From Plasmodium relictum (taxonomy: Eukaryota; Apicomplexa; Aconoidasida; Haemosporida; Plasmodiidae): a stretch of 64,000 nucleotides of DNA. The translations under genes and the position numbers were made by a program. Numbering within the stretch: position 1 is the stretch's first letter; each line of letters starts with the position of its first letter. This document shows positions 46,602 through 56,406 of this stretch, piece by piece. Location of the stretch: contig NC_041692.1 of NCBI RefSeq assembly GCF_900005765.1, forward strand, positions 992,001-1,056,000, read 5' to 3'. The notes under the pieces are model-generated. The model ran no database searches and was not told where the DNA came from. It saw only the letters and a program-made list of their open reading frames with translations.

Positions 46602-49265
46602 TTATTTATTTTTGTTATAATTTTCTAAAATTTTTTTTTTAAATAAATTAATTTTAATTTTTTTTTGTAAAATTCTTTTTCTTCTAATAAAATGTTTTGT
46701 TCTTTTTCTTTTTGGTCTTATATATTTTTTTGATATATCTTTAATTTCAGACCATCCTTCATTTGGTAAAATTTTAAAAAAGCGGCCTTTGAAAAAAAAA
46801 GAATTTTTTTTTTTTGTTTTCCACGGTAATTCCCATAAAGACTCATCATTCTTTTCTATTTCTTCAAAATGTTCACTGTTATTTGAATATGGGACTAAGT
46901 CATTTTTATTTTTGTCATATTCTGATTTCACTAAGGTTGTTTGAAGTTTAAAAGATGACTTATTTAATTTATTGAATCCTTTATATAAATAAATATCACA
47001 ATCTTCATCAAGAATAAAATCTGTATTCTTATTACTTTCTTCTTCTTCTTTTTCATTATTATTAATAGAGTGTGTACTTTTTATTGCATTATATTCATTT
47101 GCAATACTATTATTTTTAATTTCATCATTACTTATGCAAGTTTCTTCTTCAGTATTTTTTTGATTTTTTATTTTATATTTACTAATAGTATTTTCTTTAT
47201 ATTCCATTTCATATTCTCCCTTATCTTCAATTTTTAATTTATCTTTTATCTTTCTTTCTTCTATATTTTCTCTTTCCTCTAAATGTTCGGATGCAGATAA
47301 TACTTGGTTATTTATCGAATTATCCTTATCTGATCCTATAACGTTTTCTATTAAATTGTTAAAATTTCCTAAAATTTCTCTTTCTTTTTCTGATTTCTCA
47401 ATAAAGTGCTCAATGGGGAGACCTGAATGTTCAGCAGATAAAATAACGTCATACATTTTTGGCCTTTCAATATACTTGTTAGATTTCTTTTTATTCACAT
47501 CCATATTTATTTTTTTCGTTTTTCCTTTTTCTTGATTCATAAAATAATCCATCTCTTGTATATTTTTTTCATCATAATAATTTGAAGAACTTGGAATAAA
47601 TCCTCTTATTTTAAGTTGTATGTACATATCCTTTTTAGCTGAACATTCACCTAATAATTTAATGTATGACGATAAATGATATGGATGTGTTAATATGTTT
47701 GGTATTTTTCTTATACCCAAGTTATTTTCATATCTAACAAAATCAAATAATCTTTTTTTAAAATATTTATCATACATATTAACAATAAAAGATCTTGAAA
47801 AGCTACCATATTTTCTTACATAATTAACTAAAAATGGAATACTTACTGTTTCATAGCACCTAGAAAATAGTGCAATTATTTCTGCATTTTTATCATTATT
47901 TATTATTTGACCTAAATAATTAATCATGTTTTCATATGACACTTGAGAATATTTATCTCTATACATTCCAATTCTACTTATTATTTTTAAACATAATTCT
48001 GCACTACAATTTTTAACAATTTTGTAAGCAAACAAATGATTTAATACATTACAAGGTAAACTATCAATATCTAGTATTTTTATTGTTTCAATGTTGTCAT
48101 AGTTCACATTTTTTTTTTTTTTTTTTTCACTATATTCTTGTTGATTACTTGTACAATTTAAGGAATCAATTAAATTTTTATAATATTCTTCCTTATTTTT
48201 CTCTTTTTTAAGTATGCTTACTTCTTTACTTGAATGCTTATATTTTTTTGCTAACTCTTCTGATATTTTTAATTTACATAAAATTGAATTTCTAAATTTC
48301 ATAAATTTTTCTTCATTTTTTTCAAAAAATTCCTTCATTTTTTCAAGTTCATTTTTTTCTTCTTCATATATTTCGTTGATAAAAGGATGAACTTCCATGC
48401 CACTTCTTTTGGAATTACTCTCTCTTTTTAAATTAAATTCATTTTTTCCAGTATTTTCAATTTTATTTTTTATTTCATTATTAATTTCATATTTGGTATC
48501 TTTGATAAGGTATTTTTCTTTTTTATAATTTATTTGATCTAGAGTATTTTTAATAGTTTCATCATTAAAATTCTTTGAATATTCTTCATCATTGCAAATA
48601 TGAAGATCACGTTTATTATTAATAATTTTTTTTTTTAAATTTAGATTATTCATATTTTCTTTACTTCTATATAAGCTATTGGCAGAAGAATGCCAAAGTT
48701 CACCAATAAAACTTGAGTTTAAGCTATTGGTAAATAATAAAGTATCAATATCATCTTCAATTTCTTCATATTCTTTTTCCATATTTTCGTCTTCTTCTTT
48801 CATTTCTTCATATTCTTCTTCCATATCTCCATCTTCTTTTATTTCTTCATCTTTACCTTGATAATTTTCACTTTTTACTTGTTCATTTTCATCTTTAATA
48901 ATATCAAAGTCTTCTTGTTCATATATTTTGTTACTAAAGATATTAAATGGATTTACTTTTGCTGTATCAATATGCGTATAAGTGTATTTACTATCTGTTT
49001 CTATTTTTATTTTGTTTTTTATATTATCTATACTTTTTCCACATTTACTGTTTTTTAAATCACTAAATATTTCATTGTTTTGTTTTTCCGTATTATCATA
49101 AAAAAATGATGCATATGAATTTTCTTTTTCTTTTTCATATATTTTATCAAAAGAACTGTAACTTCTTAAAATTGAAAAGGTATTTTTTTTGTTACTAAAT
49201 AGAACTACTATATTCAACTGTACACATTGCAAACACTTTATTAAAGATATATTTTTTAGAAGCAT
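46602..49265 (-). CDS. Unknown protein, probably mitochondrial, helical core and basic tail
   Basis: I do not recognise this 887-residue, single-exon protein. The start MLLKNISLIKCLQCVQLN... followed by ILRSYSSFDK looks like a cleavable mitochondrial presequence. Residues about 90-400 are acidic and Lys/Asn-rich, with Glu-Glu-Asp repeats near 135-165. A conserved-looking helical core runs from about 385 to 560 (LPCNVLNHLFAYKIVKNC, LCLKIISRIGMYRDKYS, MINYLGQIINNDKNAEIIA, FVRYENNLGIRKIPNILT), in helix pairs similar in style to organellar RNA-binding solenoids. A low-complexity stretch follows. The end is compact and strongly basic (LWELPWKTKKKN, GRFFKILPNEGWSEI, YIRPKRKRTKHFIRRKR), reminiscent of ribosomal-protein tails. 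A mitoribosome or mitochondrial RNA role is an inference only. It is transcribed divergently from the small one-TM gene. Confidence 0.75.
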   Translation of the reverse strand: MLLKNISLIKCLQCVQLNIVVLFSNKKNTFSILRSYSSFDKIYEKEKENSYASFFYDNTEKQNNEIFSDLKNSKCGKSIDNIKNKIKIETDSKYTYTHIDTAKVNPFNIFSNKIYEQEDFDIIKDENEQVKSENYQGKDEEIKEDGDMEEEYEEMKEEDENMEKEYEEIEDDIDTLLFTNSLNSSFIGELWHSSANSLYRSKENMNNLNLKKKIINNKRDLHICNDEEYSKNFNDETIKNTLDQINYKKEKYLIKDTKYEINNEIKNKIENTGKNEFNLKRESNSKRSGMEVHPFINEIYEEEKNELEKMKEFFEKNEEKFMKFRNSILCKLKISEELAKKYKHSSKEVSILKKEKNKEEYYKNLIDSLNCTSNQQEYSEKKKKKNVNYDNIETIKILDIDSLPCNVLNHLFAYKIVKNCSAELCLKIISRIGMYRDKYSQVSYENMINYLGQIINNDKNAEIIALFSRCYETVSIPFLVNYVRKYGSFSRSFIVNMYDKYFKKRLFDFVRYENNLGIRKIPNILTHPYHLSSYIKLLGECSAKKDMYIQLKIRGFIPSSSNYYDEKNIQEMDYFMNQEKGKTKKINMDVNKKKSNKYIERPKMYDVILSAEHSGLPIEHFIEKSEKEREILGNFNNLIENVIGSDKDNSINNQVLSASEHLEERENIEERKIKDKLKIEDKGEYEMEYKENTISKYKIKNQKNTEEETCISNDEIKNNSIANEYNAIKSTHSINNNEKEEEESNKNTDFILDEDCDIYLYKGFNKLNKSSFKLQTTLVKSEYDKNKNDLVPYSNNSEHFEEIEKNDESLWELPWKTKKKNSFFFKGRFFKILPNEGWSEIKDISKKYIRPKRKRTKHFIRRKRILQKKIKINLFKKKILENYNKNK

Positions 49266-49831
49266 TTCAAAAGTAAATTGATATATAATTCATCTTTCCA
49301 ATTCTTTTTTCATAAAAAAAATTCAGATTAATTAAATATTAACCTTTAAATTAATATCAATGTATTTTTTATTATAAGAGTTATATATAACGTTTTTTCT
49401 ATTTTTTTTTTTTTTTTTAATATAAAATTTTAACATGCACGTTTACTTATTTTTTAATTCGGTAATTTAAATGTTTACATTTAAATATATAAAAAATAAA
49501 AACTTTATGTTCAAAAAAAAAAAAAAAAAAATTATAAAACATCAATTATTTTATATTTATACTATTTCATATTTTTTTTTATTACTTTTTTATTTTCTTT
49601 TATTTCTAAGTTTTTTTTTTTTTTATTTCTTTAATTTAAAATTATAAAGAACAAAAAAAAAAGTTATTCATATTTAAATTTTCAGATAAAGGGCCATTTG
49701 TTTTTTGATGTTTCTTTTGAAATATTAAACATAATAACAATATCTTGCTATTAATGATTTTCCAATCTAATTGTATTTAATAAAAAAAAATAAAAAGAAA
49801 AATATTGAATTTAATTTAATTGAATTTCAAA
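49266..49831. other. Divergent promoter interval
   Basis: A gene-free spacer with T and A homopolymers (49405-49420, 49515-49531, 49610-49625) between two divergent genes. Promoters are expected but none can be pinpointed. Confidence 0.55.
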
Positions 49832-50035
49832 ATGACGATTTTATCTCATACTTTTTTTACCATGTGGAGGGATATCAAAAATTTATACAAACCTTATGCA
49901 GCTTTTTCTTTCTTATTTTTTCCTTGTGCTATAAATTTATATGGTATTATTAAATTTAAAAACTTAGACTTTTATTTAAATAAAGATGTATCTGATGCAA
50001 ATGCCTACTTAAAGAGAGTTAGTGAAGAAGAATAA
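49832..50035 (+). CDS. Small one-TM protein, possibly mitochondrial inner membrane
   Basis: This is a 67-residue open frame starting MTILSHTFFTMWRDI; an ATG four codons upstream (49820) would also work. It has one hydrophobic segment (PYAAFSFLFFPCAINLYGII, about residues 20-39), an amphipathic basic start without acidic residues before the DI, and a charged, balanced C-terminus ending in DVSDANAYLKRVSEEE. The composition is far less biased than random open frames here, which supports a real gene. The layout, a short N-terminus then one TM and a charged tail, resembles accessory subunits of respiratory complexes or ATP synthase in other organisms, but there is no motif to assign one. The function is unknown. 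Confidence 0.6.
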   Translation: MTILSHTFFTMWRDIKNLYKPYAAFSFLFFPCAINLYGIIKFKNLDFYLNKDVSDANAYLKRVSEEE

Positions 50036-51988
50036 CAAATTGAGATTAGTCTTTTTAAACAAAAAAAAAATTAGTGTAAATAAAAAATATTTAAATAATT
50101 AAAAAGATTTATACCATATTACACATATAGGTATATAAGTATAAACAAAATAATAATGAAGAAACTAGCAAATAACTATTTTAAAATTATAACAGAAAAA
50201 TTAGAAATAACAATAAGAATAATATTGTAAAGAATCAATAAATTAAAAAAAAAAAAGATTAATTATATAGAAAAAAGGAAGCAATTCTAGAATTATAATG
50301 AGCTTTGTATTATATATTTAAAAAATATATTTTGTACAACTTAATTATACTTATTTATACCTATATACTATTTTTATTCATTTATATTCTTTCATTTTTT
50401 TTTTTCTTTTAAGATTAATGTTAAAGATAGTTAATTATATAATTGTAATTGTTTTTTTAGATTATTTTTTTAAGTATAAAAATTTTAAAAGTTAATATAT
50501 AAATAGAATAATATAATTGAAAACCTTTCTATTTATATAATAAATAAGAAAAAAACTTCATTTTTTTACGTAAAATGAAAATATGAACCTTTTAAAAAAT
50601 ATGTAACAATACAAAATATAACATCAGGAATAGTTTCATAAAAGTATTATTTATTTATATTGAAGTCAATTTTTTTAAAAAAGAGAAATAATATTTAGTT
50701 TTCAGATACATTAAAGCAAAAATTCTTTTATATCACACATTTTTAAAAAAACATAGAAATAAATGATCTTAAATAAAAAATATATATAAGATGCATTTAA
50801 AATATTACTAATTAAAAAAAAAAAAAAATTAAATATTTGCTAGCAATTTAAAAAACTTATAAGAAAAATTTTAATTTTTATTAATTAAATATATTAACAT
50901 AAACTTTTAAAATAACGTATGCTTTCTTCATAAATGTATACAATTAATATTTATAGAGTTTAATGAAATTTATTATATAATATATATTTCTTTTCATATG
51001 TATTAATATAGATTATTAAAGATTTATATTTTTTTAGTTATGAGAAAAATGTTTAAAAAATTATGCACACATATTAGTATTTATGTAATAATATATATAT
51101 ATATATATATGTATACATATCTATATTTTAATTTTTTAAAAGTTTTTTATTTTATTAATATTTTTTATTTGTTTCTTATATAGGGGTTAATGTTTAATAC
51201 AATAAATATTCAAAAAAAAATTACATTTTTTTTTTTTTTAATAAAATCTTTATTTATTAAAGCTAATAAATGATATTGGTTTCTTCCTATTAATATAATA
51301 GAGTCAAAAGAAATTTCTAGCAACTTTAAAAATCATTAAAAGTGTTACGCATGTATAAATATGTATGTCATAGTATTTTTTTGATTATATTTTTAATTCT
51401 TTTTATTTTCCTTGTTAATAATACTTGTGGTATTGGAAAAATTTTAAGATTCTATTTAATATACAATTGTTTTATATCTCATTTATGAATTCTAACTTTT
51501 TAATTATTTATAAAAAGTACATTATTATTTTGAATATACATTAATTTTTTAATTTAATCTTTTAATTTTCTTATGCAATTTGACAAATTTTTATCTTCAT
51601 ATATATATATATATATATATATATAACCTTTGAATTTCTTTTATGTTTTATGTTATTTTTTTTAAAAAAAATGTAATTTTTTTTATTCACCTTAAACATT
51701 TTAAATATTATTATGTTATTTTTTATCTTTTTGTTTTTTACAATTAATAATTTTAAAAATATATGTTCTTTTATATTTTTCAAAATTTTAATGAAAAGAA
51801 CAATTTTTTTAAATTTTAACAATTTCATGATTGCATTGTAAATAATTTTTCACATAAAAAATTAATATAAATTATATAAAATATTTACAAAAAAAAAAAA
51901 AGAAAAACATTGTATGCACAATTTTATTATAATATAAAATACATATTTGTTTTAGTATATTAGAGTATTAGTAATGATCACATAAAAT

Positions 51989-52034
<46 letters not shown>

Positions 52035-52150
52035 TACATAGTGATAAACTTGTATATGTTTTTATAGTGTATAATAATAAAATAAAAAAAGACAACGATA
52101 AAGGAAAGTGAAAAAGACATTTTTTTTTAATTAAAATGTTATGAAAAATT
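50036..52150. other. Gene-poor interval upstream of NAA60-like gene
   Basis: 2.1 kb without a supported gene. The minus-strand frame at 51571-51828 is Lys/Ile/Phe noise that runs into a TA repeat. TA runs lie near 51087-51110, 51599-51624 and 51992-52031, and A/T tracts near 50245 and 51890. Confidence 0.6.
51992..52031. repeat. (TA)n microsatellite
   Basis: About 20 TA units roughly 120 bases upstream of the NAA60-like ATG, in the promoter or 5' UTR region. Confidence 0.92.
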
Positions 52151-55100
52151 ATGGATAAATATAATGAAAATAAGAATTATATGAATTTGAATTTCCTAAA
52201 TTCTAACAGTAGTGATGAAAGTATTAATGTTACAAATATAAAAAAAACTTTCAATGAATTCAAATATGATAAAGTTGTAAATAATGTTTTATCCTTATTT
52301 AAAAAAAATAATAAACAAAGATTTAAGTCTACATCTTCTGCTTTAAGGAATGATATTCATGAACAAAATTTAACATCTCGTATATTTTTAGATTTATGTG
52401 AAGATAGAGAAATATTATTACATAAAGTATTAAAAAAAGTAAATATTTTAAATTTAATTTATTTTCGTTTTTTAAAAGATGATGATATTGAAGATGTTTT
52501 TGATTTACACAGGGAGTTATTTCCTGTGAAATATCATGCAGATTTTTATTTTAGTATATGTAATTTTGATGATAATAAACTAGTAGATGATGATATTATA
52601 AGAATTACTGAGAAAATTACAAATTTATCAAGAAATAATATAAATAATAAAAAATATGATTACAATAAAGTTAATGACAATATTCCCTTTAAGATGAATA
52701 ATAGTAATTTAAATAATAATGATACCATCAATGAAAATAACAAAATGAATAACGAAGATATTGTAAATTCAAATAATGATTTATTTAAAATAAATTTAAA
52801 GAAAAATGATGAAATAAAATTAAACGATAAAAATTATGGCAATAATCAAATTACTAATGAAAAATTAACATCAGAAAATTTTGATTCAATAAATACTCCT
52901 TTAAATATTAATAATAACAACAAAAAAAAAATAAATAAAAAATGGAAAGAGGAACAAATATTTTCAGTAGGTGCTTTTTTACCATTTTCATTTATTGATT
53001 ATATTAATAGTGATTATATCAGCAAATTGTTGAAAAATAAAGGCATAGAGAAAGTTAGCGAAAAAGAGATTTTGTTAGATTATATAAAATTTATTAATAA
53101 TAATAGCAATTGCTATAACTCTGTTAATAGTATTAATATAAATTCATTTAATTACTCAGATCAAATATATAAAATGTATACAAATTGTAACTCTGAAAAT
53201 TTAAAGAAGGATGAAATAAACAATAGTGATAATGTACCAAAAACAAAATGGGAAGATAAAGAAAATTTAAATGATAATAGTAAAAATAATGAAAAGTTTA
53301 TTAATTTAAATCATTTTGAGGATACAAATGTTAATTTCCATTTTAGCACGAATAATGGAGAATACAGTAATAATGTGAAGGGAGATGATGAAAATATAAA
53401 TGATAAAAATTTCATAAATAAAGATAATTTACACATATGTAATAGTAATAATCATAATAACATAAATAATGATATAGATATAGATAAAAATAATAATAAT
53501 AATAATAACATAGATAGTGATATAGATAAAAATAATTATAAGAAAGAAGACAATGTCAATAAATGTAAATCATTTGAAATTGATACAAATAATGTTATGA
53601 AAAATAATTATAACAACAATAATAATAATAGTAATTCATTAATTTATGATGAAAAATTAATTACTTTGTCTAATTCAAAAGAAATAAATATTGATATTGA
53701 TAGCAGTAATAATAGTAACAAAAATCATGAGAAAAATCTAGATAATTCTAACAATGTTTACATCTTCAATAACACAAAAAATGAAAAAAATAATGAATAT
53801 GCTGAGAATAATTTTGTAGATAAATGTTTTAAAAATAATGTTAAAGGAAAAATATGTTTAAGCAAAGAAACGATAAATTTATATAATTTGAATAAAAAAA
53901 AAATAAAAAAAGATTATTTAATTGGAAGCATATCAGCATTGATTAATTATCAGGAAAATATAAAAGAAAAAGATTTTAGCAATATATATAATTTTTTTAA
54001 AAGAAAATCAAATAATTATAAGAAAAGAAAAAATTATTTAAAATATGTATATGATTCTTCTAAAAATTTTTTAGGAAGTTATTTCCCAGTAGAGAAAAAT
54101 AGTGATAATAATGAAAAAGAGAGAAAAATAGAAATATCGAATAAAATAAAACAAAAAGACAAACAATTAAAAGATCTGAAAGATGAATTAAATGATAATA
54201 ATCAGAAAAATAATGTATCAACTGAAATGAGACAAAAAAAATGCAACAATTATAATTTAATGAAAATGGATCCACTAATAAACACTAGTAACATATTAAA
54301 TGATTTAATTATTTTGAAAAAACAAAGTATAAACAAGGACTTAAATTTTGAAAAAAAGATATATGAAGAAATTTATATGAATAAAGGCATTAAAGAAATG
54401 ACAAAAAAATATATAAAAAAAAAAATAAATAGTGTTTATATTTTAACAGTAGGAATAAATGAATATTTTAGGGGATTATGTTTAGCTTCTTTTCTCATTG
54501 AATATACATTGTTTTTTTTTTATTTTATTGTATATAGAATATTTCTTTATAACAGAAGATTTTATTGCTACGTTGATAATAAATCATTTTATAGTATATC
54601 TTGCAATTTAAAAGATGAACATAATGGAACATATGATGAAGGTTTAATAAGTGATAGCTTTTCAGATAATTTAGAATCCTTTTTAAGTGATAAAAATTCT
54701 GACTATGACAAAGAAAATAATCATATTGATGAAAATAAAAAAAAAGAAGAGGAAAATTTTAATTATAGTGAAACATTAGAAAAAAGTTTTAAACATGGAA
54801 AAAATAATGGCGGTAATAAATATAAAAAAATTGATGAATATAGAAAAGGAGAGATAATTAATGAAATTGAGAGAAATGAAAAAAATTCTGAATGTACTAA
54901 AACTGATGAAAGTGATAATTTGACAAAGGAAGAAAGAAAAATGGAAAATGAAATATGTAAAAAAATAATTTGTAATAGTGATGATGACAATTACAAATTA
55001 AAGTATAAAAAGTGTTCATTAAATATAGATAATTTAAATAGAATTAATGCTTTTACTGATTACAAAAACGTTAATAAATTTAATACGATGAATAACAACT

Positions 55101-55624
55101 TGCAATCACCAAAATTAAGTAATAGTAAAGAAAGAAAAAAAAATTACAGTATTTGCAATAGTATAATAAGGCACTGCTATAAAAAAATTATATCAAATGA
55201 CTATTTACATCATTTATATGATATAATTCATAATAGAAATTTGGAAAATAAGAAAGGAGAGAAAATAAAGAAAAAAGGTAGTTATTTTCACCCTTTTAAT
55301 TTTCCTTTATTTAAAAATCCTGTATATGGTATTAGTGTAAATAATAAAATATTAAATTTTTTTTTTAACAACTTTTCTGCTCACCATTTAAAAAATAGAT
55401 CATTCTTCCATTTTACAAATGAAAACAATACGAAATCATCTTTACAACAGGATGATGGAAATATTAGACTTCCTTTATATATGTATTTACATGTAATATA
55501 TTATAATAAAGCAGCTATAAATTTATATAATAAATTAAATTTTGATTATATTTGTACATATGATAATTTTTATGATATAAACAAAATATCTTTTTCTTCT
55601 TATTTGTACGCTTATTTTTTTTAA
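52151..55624 (+). CDS. Asn-rich GNAT acetyltransferase, NAA60-like
   Basis: This 1157-residue, single-exon protein carries a GNAT fold scattered through Asn-rich sequence. The pieces align in order with human NAA60, which acetylates N-termini of membrane proteins at the Golgi. IYFRFLKDDDIEDV and HRELFPVKYHADFYFSI (residues about 98-145) match RFLCPEDLDTV and WFPIEYPDSWYRDI. FSVGAFLP is near 272 and LIGSISALI near 590. VYILTVGINEYFRGLCLASF, near 761, matches YILSLGVVKEFRKHGIGSLL (acetyl-CoA loop). YLHVIYYNKAAINLYNKLNF, near 1112, matches YLHVLTTNNTAINFYENRDF and keeps the catalytic-region His. The insertions between strands total more than 900 residues and consist of Asn/Asp/Lys runs. The acetyl-CoA loop keeps R-G but not the full R/Q-x-x-G-x-G/A. 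A P. falciparum Asn-rich antigen is remembered near this locus; equivalence is not established. Confidence 0.82.
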   Translation: MDKYNENKNYMNLNFLNSNSSDESINVTNIKKTFNEFKYDKVVNNVLSLFKKNNKQRFKSTSSALRNDIHEQNLTSRIFLDLCEDREILLHKVLKKVNILNLIYFRFLKDDDIEDVFDLHRELFPVKYHADFYFSICNFDDNKLVDDDIIRITEKITNLSRNNINNKKYDYNKVNDNIPFKMNNSNLNNNDTINENNKMNNEDIVNSNNDLFKINLKKNDEIKLNDKNYGNNQITNEKLTSENFDSINTPLNINNNNKKKINKKWKEEQIFSVGAFLPFSFIDYINSDYISKLLKNKGIEKVSEKEILLDYIKFINNNSNCYNSVNSININSFNYSDQIYKMYTNCNSENLKKDEINNSDNVPKTKWEDKENLNDNSKNNEKFINLNHFEDTNVNFHFSTNNGEYSNNVKGDDENINDKNFINKDNLHICNSNNHNNINNDIDIDKNNNNNNNIDSDIDKNNYKKEDNVNKCKSFEIDTNNVMKNNYNNNNNNSNSLIYDEKLITLSNSKEINIDIDSSNNSNKNHEKNLDNSNNVYIFNNTKNEKNNEYAENNFVDKCFKNNVKGKICLSKETINLYNLNKKKIKKDYLIGSISALINYQENIKEKDFSNIYNFFKRKSNNYKKRKNYLKYVYDSSKNFLGSYFPVEKNSDNNEKERKIEISNKIKQKDKQLKDLKDELNDNNQKNNVSTEMRQKKCNNYNLMKMDPLINTSNILNDLIILKKQSINKDLNFEKKIYEEIYMNKGIKEMTKKYIKKKINSVYILTVGINEYFRGLCLASFLIEYTLFFFYFIVYRIFLYNRRFYCYVDNKSFYSISCNLKDEHNGTYDEGLISDSFSDNLESFLSDKNSDYDKENNHIDENKKKEEENFNYSETLEKSFKHGKNNGGNKYKKIDEYRKGEIINEIERNEKNSECTKTDESDNLTKEERKMENEICKKIICNSDDDNYKLKYKKCSLNIDNLNRINAFTDYKNVNKFNTMNNNLQSPKLSNSKERKKNYSICNSIIRHCYKKIISNDYLHHLYDIIHNRNLENKKGEKIKKKGSYFHPFNFPLFKNPVYGISVNNKILNFFFNNFSAHHLKNRSFFHFTNENNTKSSLQQDDGNIRLPLYMYLHVIYYNKAAINLYNKLNFDYICTYDNFYDINKISFSSYLYAYFF

Positions 55625-56406
55625 ATAACATATATATATTTGAAATGAATATAAAAATACAAAAAAAAAAAAAAAATCGAATTGAATAGAGAAGAGATAT
55701 ATTTTTTTCTATTTTTCATTAGAATACAAAAATTTGAAATATATATTTTTGAAAAACAAAATATTTTGTTATTAATGATATATATGAAAAATTATTTTTT
55801 AAAATAAATGATGTATAAAAACATTTAACTAAAATTTTTAAATAACAATACAATTTCTTTATTAATTTGTTATTTTTATTTTTTTTACTACTTTTTTTTT
55901 AATAATATCATTCTGTCTTATATATCATACATTATAAATTGTATGGATTTATATATTTTTAATTTGATAGATCACATGCTTCTATAAATATCAAAAATTA
56001 ATGTTTAATTAATAATAAGTTAAAGAATATTTTCCTTTTTAAATAAAATAAAATTTATAAATCATTAATATATAAAGTGTTTCATCATAATTATAATAAA
56101 AGATATATAAAAATATACAAAAAAGAAATTAAATAAAACGCAATATAACTTATATTCAAATAAAGGTATCCTTATATATAGAAACAAAAAATTTTTTTAA
56201 ATTAAAATGAAGAATTTAAGTAAATATTAAAAATTATTAAAAAGTTATTTTTATCTTTATGAAATAAGTAAAAATTTAATAATAAAGCATACGAATCATA
56301 TAAAGGGCAAATATAAAACAAAATGTTTAACAAACATAAAAAAAAGTATATATATATGTGCGTATATTTACATATAGAATTAATATTTTTTTTTTTTTTT
56401 TTTAAT
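55625..56406. other. Convergent intergenic interval
   Basis: A gene-free spacer of about 780 bases. It has TA and T tracts and the two 3' UTRs. The open minus frame reaching 56453 is an extension of low-complexity AT sequence. Confidence 0.6.

Noticed and set aside
51571-51828. Minus-strand open frame of 85 codons
   Set aside because: It is Lys/Ile/Phe-only sequence that starts in A/T tracts and runs through a TA repeat (IYIYIYIY). Nothing beyond composition supports it.
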